Shown here: piece after piece, positions 27,366-34,987 of the stretch
Numbering within the stretch: position 1 is the first letter of the stretch
Layout: every line of letters begins with the position of its first letter
Assembly (NCBI GenBank): GCA_016719385.1
Contig: JADJZA010000001.1
Coordinates: 310,001 to 374,000 of the forward strand
Source of the DNA: Candidatus Microthrix subdominans
Lineage (GTDB): Bacteria > Actinomycetota > Acidimicrobiia > Acidimicrobiales > Microtrichaceae
Reading direction: 5' to 3'
Length of the DNA: 64,000 nt
Position numbers and translations under genes: made by a program
Notes under the pieces: model-generated
Database searches by the model: none
What the model saw: the letters and a program-made list of their open reading frames with translations, nothing else
Told to the model about the DNA's origin: nothing

Positions 27366-29105
27366 TCAGCGACGACCGCGGAGCAGCCGGCCGGGGCGCG
27401 CTCCGGTGTCGACGTCGTGGCGGCGGGTGACCACGCCGGACACGACGGTGGCGTCGTAGCCCGAGGCGTACTGCACCAGGCGGCGGCCGCCGGCGGGCAG
27501 GTCGTGGATCAGCTCGGGCTGGGCGAGGGCCAGGGTCTCGAAGTCGATCACGTTGAGGTCGGCCTTCTTGCCCGCCTCGACGACGCCCCGGTCGCCCAGC
27601 CCGTACAGCTCGGCGGTGCGCTGGGTCTGCAGGTGCACCGCCTGGGCCAGGTCGATGCCGGCGCCCCGGCTGCGGTCGCGGGCCCAGTGGGTGAGCAGGT
27701 ACGTGGGGATCGACGCGTCGCAGATCATGCCGCAGTGCGCCCCGGCGTCGCCCAGCGACGACACCGAGCCGGGATGCAGCAGCATTTCCCGGATGGCGTC
27801 GTGGTTGCCGTTGGCGTAGTTGAACAGCGGCAACATGAACATCGCCTTGCCGTCGTCGGCCAGCATCGCCTCGTAGGTGGCGGCCAGTGCGTCGGTCCCG
27901 GCGGCGGTGGCCATCGCTCCGAGGGAGGCTTCGGCGAGCGGTTCGTAGTTGGGTGGGGTGCCCAACGGAAACATCTTGTCGGTCATCATCGCCAGAAACG
28001 GGCCGATGCCGTCGAACGGATTGTCGGGGTTGAGCGGGCCGTCGGCCTCGGCGAGGATGGCGTCGCGCACCGCTGGCTTGGCGAGCTGCTCGATCCGCTC
28101 GGGCAGCGGCAGACCGGCGAGGGCGTCGTAGGTGGGGCGCTTGGCGAACGGATGGTTGGTCTGCAGCCCGACGAGCATGCCGAAGGGGCGCGCTGCCACC
28201 TGGGCGCGCATCGGGATGCCCCGCTCCAGCAGCTTGTCGAAGCGCTCGAACACGTCCTGCCACAGGTTGGGGTCGGTGTCGGTCTGCAACACCATGAACG
28301 CCAACGGCTGGCCGGTTTCCTCGGCCAGGTCGGCCATCCAGCCCATCTCGTCGGTGGTGGTGCCCCGGTCGAGCATGGTGAGGCCGCCTTGGGCAACCTC
28401 GAAGACCCCGCCGCCGCCGGCCTTGATCGCCCGCCCGAGGGCAAAGAGTTCCTCCCGCTCGGCGAAGGTGCCCGGCACCGGCTCGCCGTCCTTGGCCAGG
28501 TGCGCCAACGTGCGCGAGGTGGAGAAGCCCAGGGCCCCGGCCTCGATCGCTTCCCGCACATGTGCGGCCATCTCCGCAGAGTCCTCGGCCGAGGCCGGCT
28601 CGTTGCGGGCGCCGGCGTCACCCATGACGTAGCCGCGAACAGCTCCGTGGGGGATCTGGGTGCCCACGTCCATCGCCCAGCTCCGGGTGTCGAGCACGTC
28701 GAGGAACTCGGTGAAGCGTTCCCAACCCCAGGTGATGCCTTCGGCCAGCGCGGCGCCGGGGATGTCCTCGACCCCCTCCATCAGCTGGATCAGCCACTCC
28801 TCCTTGCCGGGACGCACCGGGGCGAAGCCCACCCCGCAGTTGCCGGTGACCACCGTCGTGACGCCGTGAGAGGCGGACGGCTCCAGCTGGGAGTCCCAGG
28901 TGGCTTGACCGTCGTAATGGGTGTGGATGTCGACAAAGCCGGGCGTGACCAGGCGTCCGGTGGCGTCGATCGTCTCGGCTGCTTCGCCGTCGAGCGTCTC
29001 GCTGACCGCCACGATGCGGCCGTCGTTCACCGCCACGTCGGCGCGCCGGGGCGGCGCCCCGGTGCCGTCGACGAGCGTGCCCCCGGTGATCAACAGGTCG
29101 TACAT
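27366..29105 (-). CDS. Amidohydrolase of the N-acyl-D-amino-acid deacylase family
   Basis: A 579-residue metal-dependent amidohydrolase. It opens with the usual small beta domain (YDLLITGGTLVDGTG) and the metal-binding HTHYDGQATWD near residue 62. SLGDAGAHCGMICDAS near 450 supplies the late Asp, and the C-terminus closes with the second half of the beta domain (GKKADLNVIDFETL). D-aminoacylases and related proteins share this pattern. Similar actinobacterial proteins are often annotated only as amidohydrolase, and the substrate is not evident. Start at MYDLLITGG; seven more residues are open upstream. Confidence 0.88.
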   Translation of the reverse strand: MYDLLITGGTLVDGTGAPPRRADVAVNDGRIVAVSETLDGEAAETIDATGRLVTPGFVDIHTHYDGQATWDSQLEPSASHGVTTVVTGNCGVGFAPVRPGKEEWLIQLMEGVEDIPGAALAEGITWGWERFTEFLDVLDTRSWAMDVGTQIPHGAVRGYVMGDAGARNEPASAEDSAEMAAHVREAIEAGALGFSTSRTLAHLAKDGEPVPGTFAEREELFALGRAIKAGGGGVFEVAQGGLTMLDRGTTTDEMGWMADLAEETGQPLAFMVLQTDTDPNLWQDVFERFDKLLERGIPMRAQVAARPFGMLVGLQTNHPFAKRPTYDALAGLPLPERIEQLAKPAVRDAILAEADGPLNPDNPFDGIGPFLAMMTDKMFPLGTPPNYEPLAEASLGAMATAAGTDALAATYEAMLADDGKAMFMLPLFNYANGNHDAIREMLLHPGSVSSLGDAGAHCGMICDASIPTYLLTHWARDRSRGAGIDLAQAVHLQTQRTAELYGLGDRGVVEAGKKADLNVIDFETLALAQPELIHDLPAGGRRLVQYASGYDATVVSGVVTRRHDVDTGARPGRLLRGRR

Positions 29106-29206
29106 GGTGTCCCCCCTCTTCGCCACCGCCCCCCGGCGCCAGCCCGTGCAGTTTGCCGCACTGTCGCCTGCGGTGCGCTGAACGCGTGACAGCTCGGCAC
29201 CTTCCG

Positions 29207-29243
29207 ATAGGCGACACCTATCGGTGCGATGGGCACAAACGAT
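29207..29243 (+). promoter_or_regulatory. OxyR binding site upstream of ahpC
   Basis: Four tetrads in exact OxyR spacing: ATAG (29207-29210), 7 bases, CTAT (29218-29221), 7 bases, ATGG (29229-29232), 7 bases, CGAT (29240-29243). The first pair is perfect; the second pair deviates by one base in each tetrad from ATAG-N7-CTAT. It ends about 105 bases before the ahpC start, and oxyR itself is two genes downstream. A plausible -10 (TAGAGT, 29278-29283) follows at a distance that suits an OxyR-activated promoter. Confidence 0.8.
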
Positions 29244-29349
29244 CGAGTATGACTATCGAAATGGAGGTATCAATAGGTAGAGTATCTCTTGAAGTCACGA
29301 GGGCGTTCGAAGTCATTGAGCCCCTCCCACCGAAAGGACCCCCAGTCTC

Positions 29350-29913
29350 ATGTCACTCATCAACACCAAGCTGCAGCCGTTCACCGCTACCGCCTTCAAG
29401 AACGGCGAGTTCGTCGACGTGACCGACGAGGACCTGCTCGGCGCCTGGTCGATCGTGTTCTTCTACCCGGCCGACTTCACCTTCGTCTGCCCGACCGAGC
29501 TGGGTGACCTGGCCGACCACTACGACGAGCTCCGCGAGCTGGGCGTCGAGGTGTACTCGGTGTCCACCGACACCCACTTCACCCACAAGGCCTGGCACGG
29601 ATCCTCCGAGACGATCGGCAAGATCCAGTACGCCATGATCGGCGACCCGACCGGAACCGTCTCGCGCAACTTCGACATCCTGCGCGAGGACGAGGGCCTG
29701 GCCAACCGCGGCACGTTCGTGCTCGATCCCGACGGCGTCATCCAGGTGATGGAGGTCACCGCCGAGGGCGTTGGCCGCAACGCCGCCGAGTTGGTGCGCA
29801 AGGTGCGCGCCGCCATCTACGTGCGCAAGAACCCGGGCGAGGTCTGCCCCGCCAAGTGGGAAGAGGGCGAAGAGACCTTGGCCCCCTCATTGGACCTGGT
29901 CGGCAAGATCTGA
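29350..29913 (+). CDS. ahpC: Alkyl hydroperoxide reductase peroxiredoxin AhpC
   Basis: A 187-residue typical 2-Cys peroxiredoxin reducing hydrogen peroxide, organic peroxides and peroxynitrite. The peroxidatic cysteine is in FYPADFTFVCPTELGDLAD near residue 47, and the resolving cysteine is in NPGEVCPAKWEEGEE near 166. Length and motifs match the enterobacterial-type AhpC that works with AhpF. It follows an OxyR site and precedes ahpF and oxyR on the same strand. AAAGGA lies upstream of the ATG at a somewhat long spacing of 11 bases. Confidence 0.97.
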   Translation: MSLINTKLQPFTATAFKNGEFVDVTDEDLLGAWSIVFFYPADFTFVCPTELGDLADHYDELRELGVEVYSVSTDTHFTHKAWHGSSETIGKIQYAMIGDPTGTVSRNFDILREDEGLANRGTFVLDPDGVIQVMEVTAEGVGRNAAELVRKVRAAIYVRKNPGEVCPAKWEEGEETLAPSLDLVGKI

Positions 29914-29971
29914 CCTGCCTTCCACCCGGGCGGCTCGCCGCCCACATGTAATCCCCCACCCCCCCCATGGA

Positions 29972-30007
29972 GAGGCGGCGGAGCGACCTCGGTCGCTTCG
30001 CCGTCTC
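29972..30007 (+). promoter_or_regulatory. Strong hairpin between ahpC and ahpF, possible attenuator
   Basis: Two 16-base arms (29972-29987 and 29992-30007) pair throughout with two G-U wobbles around a CTCG tetraloop. No T-run follows, so full termination is unlikely. It could protect the ahpC 3' end or reduce read-through into ahpF, giving the usual excess of AhpC. A smaller 7-bp hairpin (GGGCGGC/GCCGCCC, 29928-29943) lies before it. Confidence 0.6.
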
Positions 30008-30069
30008 GTCTACCCCGCCAACCCCGGCGGCCACCCGTACGAACCCGTAACCCGCCGAGGAGCCTCGAC

Positions 30070-31776
30070 ATGCTCGATTCCAACCTGACCGAACAACTCA
30101 GAGGACACCTGACCAAGGTGACCCGCCCGATCGAGCTGGTCGCCGCTCTCGACGACGGCCCCAAGTCGACCGAGCTGTGGGAGTTGCTCACCGAGATCGC
30201 CGCCCTCTCGGACAACGTTTCAGCGGTTCGCAATCCTGTCGACGTCGGTGATCGCTCCGCCTCTGCCTCTGCCGAAGGCAGCGACGACACTGCCGAAGGC
30301 AGCGACGCCACAGGCGGGCGACGTCCCTCGTTCACGATCGACCGGGTGGGCACCGACGTGTCGGTCGGATTTGCCGGCATCCCGATGGGCCACGAGTTCA
30401 CATCGCTGGTGCTTGCCCTGCTTCAGGTCGGCGGACACCCGCCTGCGGTGTCCGATGAGGCGGCCGAGGCGATCGAGAACCTCGAGGGCGAGTTTCACTT
30501 CGTCACCTACATGTCACTGTCGTGCCAGAACTGCCCCGACGTCGTCCAGGCACTCAACGCCATGGCGGTGCTCAATTCCAGCATCAGTCATGTGGCCGTC
30601 GACGGCGCCCTGTTCCCCGCCGAGGTCGAGGCCAACAACGTGCTCGCCGTCCCCACCGTGCTGCTGAACGGCGAGCCGTTTGGCCAGGGGCGCATGACGA
30701 TCGAGGAGATCCTCCCTCGCCTCGACACCGGCGTCGGTGAGCGGGAGGCTGCGCGTATCGATGCGCTCGACCCGCTGGACGTGTTGGTTGTCGGCGGCGG
30801 TCCAGCCGGTGCGTCGGCGGCGATCTACGCCGCACGCAAGGGTATCGCCACCGGGGTGGTCTCCGAGCGCTTCGGCGGCCAGGTGCTCGACACGATGAGC
30901 ATCGAGAACCTGATCTCGGTCCCTTACACCGAGGGCCCCAAGTTGGCCGCAGCGATCGAGGCCCACGTGGCCGAGTACGACGTCGATGTGATGCACAACC
31001 AGCGGGCCGCCAAGCTCATCCCGGCCGAGGTGCCCGGTGGGCTGGCGACGGTCGAGCTGGAGAACGGCGCCACCCTGCAGGCCCGCACGGTGGTGCTGTC
31101 CACCGGTGCCAGCTGGCGCACGATGGGTGTGCCCGGCGAGGACGAGTACCGCAACCGCGGCGTCGGGTTCTGCCCCCACTGCGACGGTCCGTTGTTCAAG
31201 GGCAAGCGGGTGGCGGTGATCGGCGGCGGTAACTCCGGCGTCGAGGCGGCGATCGACCTGGCCGGCATCGTGGCCCACGTGACGCTGATCGAGTTTGATG
31301 ATGCGCTGCGTGCCGACGAGGTGCTCCAGGCCAAGCTGGCGTCGCTGGGCAACGTCGACGTGATCGTCGGCGCCCGCACCACCGAGGTACTCGGCGATGA
31401 CACGTCGGTGACCGGACTCACCTATGAGCATCGGGCCGACGCCACGTTGCACAACGTCGACCTCGACGGGGTGTTTGTCCAGATCGGCCTGGTGCCCAAC
31501 ACCGGTTGGCTGAAAGGCACCGTCGCGTTGTCGGACCGTGGGGAGGTCGTCATCGACGACCGCAACGCCACCTCGGTCCCCGGCGTGTTCGCCGCCGGGG
31601 ACTGCACCACCGTGCCGTACAAGCAGATCGTGATCGCACTCGGTGCCGGCTCGACCGCCGCCCTCTCGGCCTTCGACCACCTGATCCGCACCCCGACCGC
31701 CAAGGAATCAGGTGCTGCAACCGAGCCGGCGGCGCCAGCCGACGGGTCGAACCAGCCGGAACCGGCCCTCGTCTGA
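30070..31776 (+). CDS. ahpF: Alkyl hydroperoxide reductase flavoprotein AhpF
   Basis: A 568-residue NADH-dependent disulfide reductase that recycles AhpC. The N-terminal thioredoxin-like double domain has CQNC at about residues 152-155. An FAD domain follows with VVGGGPAGASAAIYAARKG, then the redox-active CPHC near 368, the NAD(P)-binding VIGGGNSGVEAAIDLAG, and the FAD-closing GVFAAGDCTTVPYKQI. Odd feature: the first domain contains an in-frame duplication of a 21-bp unit at 30271-30312 (AEGSDDT, AEGSDAT), adding a low-complexity loop. The C-terminus has about 25 extra Ala/Pro/Glu-rich residues. Confidence 0.96.
   Translation: MLDSNLTEQLRGHLTKVTRPIELVAALDDGPKSTELWELLTEIAALSDNVSAVRNPVDVGDRSASASAEGSDDTAEGSDATGGRRPSFTIDRVGTDVSVGFAGIPMGHEFTSLVLALLQVGGHPPAVSDEAAEAIENLEGEFHFVTYMSLSCQNCPDVVQALNAMAVLNSSISHVAVDGALFPAEVEANNVLAVPTVLLNGEPFGQGRMTIEEILPRLDTGVGEREAARIDALDPLDVLVVGGGPAGASAAIYAARKGIATGVVSERFGGQVLDTMSIENLISVPYTEGPKLAAAIEAHVAEYDVDVMHNQRAAKLIPAEVPGGLATVELENGATLQARTVVLSTGASWRTMGVPGEDEYRNRGVGFCPHCDGPLFKGKRVAVIGGGNSGVEAAIDLAGIVAHVTLIEFDDALRADEVLQAKLASLGNVDVIVGARTTEVLGDDTSVTGLTYEHRADATLHNVDLDGVFVQIGLVPNTGWLKGTVALSDRGEVVIDDRNATSVPGVFAAGDCTTVPYKQIVIALGAGSTAALSAFDHLIRTPTAKESGAATEPAAPADGSNQPEPALV
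30271..30312 (+). repeat. 21-bp tandem duplication within ahpF
   Basis: Two 21-bp units, 30271-30291 and 30292-30312, both starting GCCGAAGGCAGCGACG. They encode AEGSDDT and AEGSDAT in a loop of the N-terminal domain. The unit length preserves frame. Confidence 0.9.
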
Positions 31777-31800
31777 GCGGCCATCGCGTAGCGTCGTGAC

Positions 31801-32703
31801 GTGAACCTTCAGGACCTGCGCTACGCGGTGGCGGTGGACGATCACCGGCATTTCGGTCGCGCCGCCGAAGCCTGTTTCGTCAGCCAGCCCACCTTGTCCT
31901 CGCAGCTGCGCAAGCTGGAGGACGAGCTGGGTGTGGCGCTGTTCGAGCGGGCCCCCCGCAACGTGATGCCCACGGCGGTCGGGCGGTTGATCCTCCACCA
32001 TGCCCGCGGGGTGCTGGTCGAGGTCGACCAGATCGAGGCGCTGGCCAAGGCGGCCGCCGAGCCCGGCGCAGCGACGTTGCAGATCGGCGTGTTCCCGACG
32101 CTGGCGCCGTACCTCCTGCCCCACGTGGTGGGCCCTCTTCACGAGCGCTTCCCCCTGGTCGAGCTGTTGTGGGTGGAGGAGAAGACCGAGCAGGTTGTCG
32201 AGGGGCTGCTCGGTGGGCACCTCGACGCCGGGCTGCTGGCCCTGCCGATCGACGCCCCTCAGCTGCACCAGGAACCGCTGTTCACCGAGGACTTCGTGCT
32301 CGCCGTGCCCGCCGACCACGAGCTGGCCGACGCCACCTCGGTAGCGCCCGAGGTGCTGGCCGGCACCGACGTGCTGTTGTTGACCGACGGGCACTGCCTG
32401 CGCGACCAGGCGCTGGAGGTGTGCTCGATGGCCGGGGCGGCCGAACGGCACGGCTTCCGGGCCACCAGCCTGGAGACGCTGCGTCAGATGGTCGCCGCCG
32501 GCGTCGGCGTCACGCTGTTGCCCAAGATGTCGGTGAGCCCACCGGTGACCCAGTCCGATCACGTCCGGACCGTCCCCTTCGAGGCGCCGGCCCCCAACCG
32601 TCAGATCGCCATGTTCTGGCGACGCAGCAGCGTGCACGCAGGCCTGCTCGCCCAGCTGGCGGCCGTGATCGCCGACCTCCCCGATCAGCTGCTCCGAGGC
32701 TGA
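31801..32703 (+). CDS. oxyR: Hydrogen-peroxide-sensing LysR regulator OxyR
   Basis: A 300-residue LysR-type regulator. The N-terminal helix-turn-helix reads HFGRAAEACFVSQPTLSSQL. The two redox-sensing cysteines fall exactly at residues 199 and 208 (GHCLRDQALEVC), the same numbers and spacing as E. coli OxyR, where they form the activating disulfide. It is 24 bases after ahpF and probably in the same transcript, with an OxyR site upstream of ahpC. GTG start. Confidence 0.95.
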   Translation: MNLQDLRYAVAVDDHRHFGRAAEACFVSQPTLSSQLRKLEDELGVALFERAPRNVMPTAVGRLILHHARGVLVEVDQIEALAKAAAEPGAATLQIGVFPTLAPYLLPHVVGPLHERFPLVELLWVEEKTEQVVEGLLGGHLDAGLLALPIDAPQLHQEPLFTEDFVLAVPADHELADATSVAPEVLAGTDVLLLTDGHCLRDQALEVCSMAGAAERHGFRATSLETLRQMVAAGVGVTLLPKMSVSPPVTQSDHVRTVPFEAPAPNRQIAMFWRRSSVHAGLLAQLAAVIADLPDQLLRG

Positions 32704-32732
32704 GCAGCGTGGGCGCTGTCGGGCAGCCTCGG

Positions 32733-33482
32733 CTAGGCGCTCCACCATGGCGAGGGATCGTCGCTGGCGCCTTCGGCCGAGGGAACCGACCACGATCGAA
32801 CCTCTGGCGCAGTGCCAGACCCTTCTGGTGCTGACCGAGCCGAAGGTGAACGAGCGGCCGGGTCCACACGGCCAAAACCGCTGGGCGGGGCTGCCGGATG
32901 GATTTCACCCGACGAAGCGCCGGCTGCGGGATAGATCTGGGGTCGTGCGACTTCGCGTGCGGCCCTGACGAATTGTGGGCTGGCCCGAAGGACGGTGATG
33001 ATCCCGCCGTGTCGGTCGAGTTCAATCATGGGCTGGATGTAGCCGGGCCCGACCAGTGGGGCCCGTCGGCGGGCGTGGATGAAGGGAATAAAGGCGAGCA
33101 ACAACAGAGGCATTGCGACGATGACCATGAAGGACCAGCCCCCAGCGATTACCACCCAGAGCACGATGGTGAGCGACGCCAACCCGAGGATGATCAACGA
33201 GGGAAGGTCGTCGACACCCCATGCGCGTCGGGTCGTCGCCCGGCGTTCCTCGCGCGCCTCGGTCGCGACCGGAAGGTAGCCGGTCACCTGCTTGACCGTG
33301 ACGGCACGAACAATGATCAGAGGGAAAACTCCAAGGAGCAACAGCCACCACTGGGCGCCGATCTGATTCTTGACGGTGAGCGGCTCCCAATCGGTGGCCG
33401 GTTCGCCGGTCCAGGCGCAGACATGTGGAAGCGAAGGCTCGGTGAAGTGACGAACCGGAAACTCAACTTGATCTCGCGCCAT
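32733..33482 (-). CDS. Hypothetical membrane protein with two adjacent membrane hairpins
   Basis: About 249 residues, not recognised. The N-terminal 50 residues are soluble and contain a lone cysteine (LPHVCAWTGEP). Hydrophobic segments follow at WWLLLLGVFPLIIVRAV and then a closely spaced pair (LIILGLASLTIVLWVVIAG and FMVIVAMPLLLLAFIPFI). A soluble cytoplasmic segment and a Pro/Ser/Ala-rich tail complete it. I chose MARDQVEF because a palindrome sits directly upstream; the longer open frame would run across it. It is convergent with oxyR and divergent from aroA. Confidence 0.6.
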   Translation of the reverse strand: MARDQVEFPVRHFTEPSLPHVCAWTGEPATDWEPLTVKNQIGAQWWLLLLGVFPLIIVRAVTVKQVTGYLPVATEAREERRATTRRAWGVDDLPSLIILGLASLTIVLWVVIAGGWSFMVIVAMPLLLLAFIPFIHARRRAPLVGPGYIQPMIELDRHGGIITVLRASPQFVRAAREVARPQIYPAAGASSGEIHPAAPPSGFGRVDPAARSPSARSAPEGSGTAPEVRSWSVPSAEGASDDPSPWWSA

Positions 33483-33508
33483 GTAATTCAAGGCTAGCGT
33501 TGAATTAC
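33483..33508. promoter_or_regulatory. 9-bp palindrome directly upstream of the membrane-protein start
   Basis: GTAATTCAA (33483-33491), 8-base spacer, TTGAATTAC (33500-33508): a perfect AT-rich inverted repeat in GC-rich surroundings. It abuts the start codon of the minus-strand gene and lies 50 bases before aroA. The position suggests an operator or promoter element, possibly for a leaderless transcript. Confidence 0.55.
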
Positions 33509-33558
33509 GCTTCCGGTAGCGGGTAGGTGGGCGGCTGCCCTCCTCGTAGGGTGGCCCG

Positions 33559-34836
33559 GTGATCGTCGACCCCCTCCGCCTGCGCCGCCTGACCGAGCCC
33601 CCCGACGCCACCGTCGTCCTGCCCGGCTCGAAAAGCCTGACCAACCGGGCCCTGCTGTGTGCCGGGCTGGCCGAGGGCCGCTCCGAGCTGACCGGCGTGC
33701 TGTTCTCCGACGACACCGAAGCGATGCTCGCCGCCCTCACCGGCATGGGTGCTCAGGTCGAGGAGGACCGGCCTGCCCACACCGTCAGCATCACCGGCAT
33801 CGGCGGCCGCCTGCCGGCGGAGCCCTTAATCATCGACGCCCGTCAGAGCGGCACCACGGGGCGGTTTCTGGCGCCGCTGATTGCGCTGGCGCCCGGCGGG
33901 GGAATGCTCGACGGTCATGAGCAGCTGCGGACCCGCCCGATGTCGGATCAGCTCGAGGCGATGCGGTCGCTGGGGGCAACCTTGTCCGCTGTCGACGATC
34001 GTTTGCCGCTCTCCTCGACGGGCGGCGGCATGCGGGGCGGTGCGGTGACGGTGAGCGGCGCCACCTCCAGCCAGTTCCTCAGCGGGCTGTTGCTGTGCGC
34101 GCCGCTGTTCGGCGACGGGCTGCAACTGGAGGTGGCCGACGAGCTGGTGAGCCGCCCGTACATCGATATGACCGTCGACGTGATGGAGCGGTTCGGTGCG
34201 GCGGTGGAGCGCGACGGCTATCGCCGGTTCGGATGCGCCCCCGGGATCTACGCGGCCCAGCGCTACGCCATCGAGCCCGACGCGTCGGCCGCCAGCTACT
34301 TCTTTGCACTGGCAGCGATGACCCGGGGTCGCATCCGGGTCGAGGGCCTGGGCCGGTCCGCCGTTCAGGGCGACATGGCGTTCCTCGACGTGCTCGAGCA
34401 GATGGGTGCCGTCGTGCGCCAGGGCGACGACTGGACCGAGGTGGTCGGCCGCGACCTGCGCGGCGTCGACGTCGACCTGGCCGACTTCTCCGACACCGCC
34501 CCCACGCTGGCGGTGGTGGCGGCCGTCGCCGACTCGCCCACCCGCATTCGGGGCATCGGGTTCGTGCGGGGCAAGGAGTCCGATCGCATCGGTGCCGTCA
34601 TCACCGAGCTGGAGCGCCTCGGCATCGCATCGGTCGAACACGATGATGGGCTGACCGTGCACCCCGGTGAGGTCCGATCGGGGGTGGTGAGCACCTATGA
34701 AGACCACCGGCTGGCGATGGCCTTCGGTCTGCTGGGCCTGGTGGCCGACGGCGTGGCGATCGCCGATCCCGGCTGCGTGGCCAAGACGTTCCCCACCTAT
34801 TGGGATGTACTCGAGGGTGCTCGCACCCAGGCGTAG
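33559..34836 (+). CDS. aroA: 3-phosphoshikimate 1-carboxyvinyltransferase (EPSP synthase)
   Basis: A 425-residue shikimate-pathway enzyme joining shikimate-3-phosphate and phosphoenolpyruvate. Family motifs are present: LPGSKSLTNRALL at the N-terminus, DARQSGTTGRFL near 93, SRPYIDMTVDVMERFG, GIGFVRGKESDRI near 333, and TYEDHRLAMAFGLLGL near 376. All point to an intact enzyme. It stands alone between a divergent membrane protein and a bidirectional terminator, not in an aro cluster. GTG start. Confidence 0.96.
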   Translation: MIVDPLRLRRLTEPPDATVVLPGSKSLTNRALLCAGLAEGRSELTGVLFSDDTEAMLAALTGMGAQVEEDRPAHTVSITGIGGRLPAEPLIIDARQSGTTGRFLAPLIALAPGGGMLDGHEQLRTRPMSDQLEAMRSLGATLSAVDDRLPLSSTGGGMRGGAVTVSGATSSQFLSGLLLCAPLFGDGLQLEVADELVSRPYIDMTVDVMERFGAAVERDGYRRFGCAPGIYAAQRYAIEPDASAASYFFALAAMTRGRIRVEGLGRSAVQGDMAFLDVLEQMGAVVRQGDDWTEVVGRDLRGVDVDLADFSDTAPTLAVVAAVADSPTRIRGIGFVRGKESDRIGAVITELERLGIASVEHDDGLTVHPGEVRSGVVSTYEDHRLAMAFGLLGLVADGVAIADPGCVAKTFPTYWDVLEGARTQA

Positions 34837-34894
34837 ATCTTCGCCCGTGCCTCACCTGGTGAACCGTTTGGCCACGTCTGCCAGGTGAACAAAG

Positions 34895-34927
34895 GAAAGC
34901 CCGGCACCGTGGTGGCGCCGGGCTTTC
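34895..34927. terminator. Bidirectional terminator between aroA and acyl-CoA dehydrogenase
   Basis: 11-bp inverted repeat GAAAGCCCGGC (34895-34905) and GCCGGGCTTTC (34917-34927), with A-rich sequence before it and TTTC within the 3' arm. It serves the convergent ends of aroA and the dehydrogenase. A second inverted repeat, TCACCTGG/CCAGGTGA (34852-34859 and 34881-34888) with a 21-base loop, sits between it and aroA. Confidence 0.8.
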
Positions 34928-34987
34928 GGTGAGGTCGGTTTGTCGTGAGGCCGCGCTGTGGTGCGGGCCTCCAGTCGACCCGGCGTC

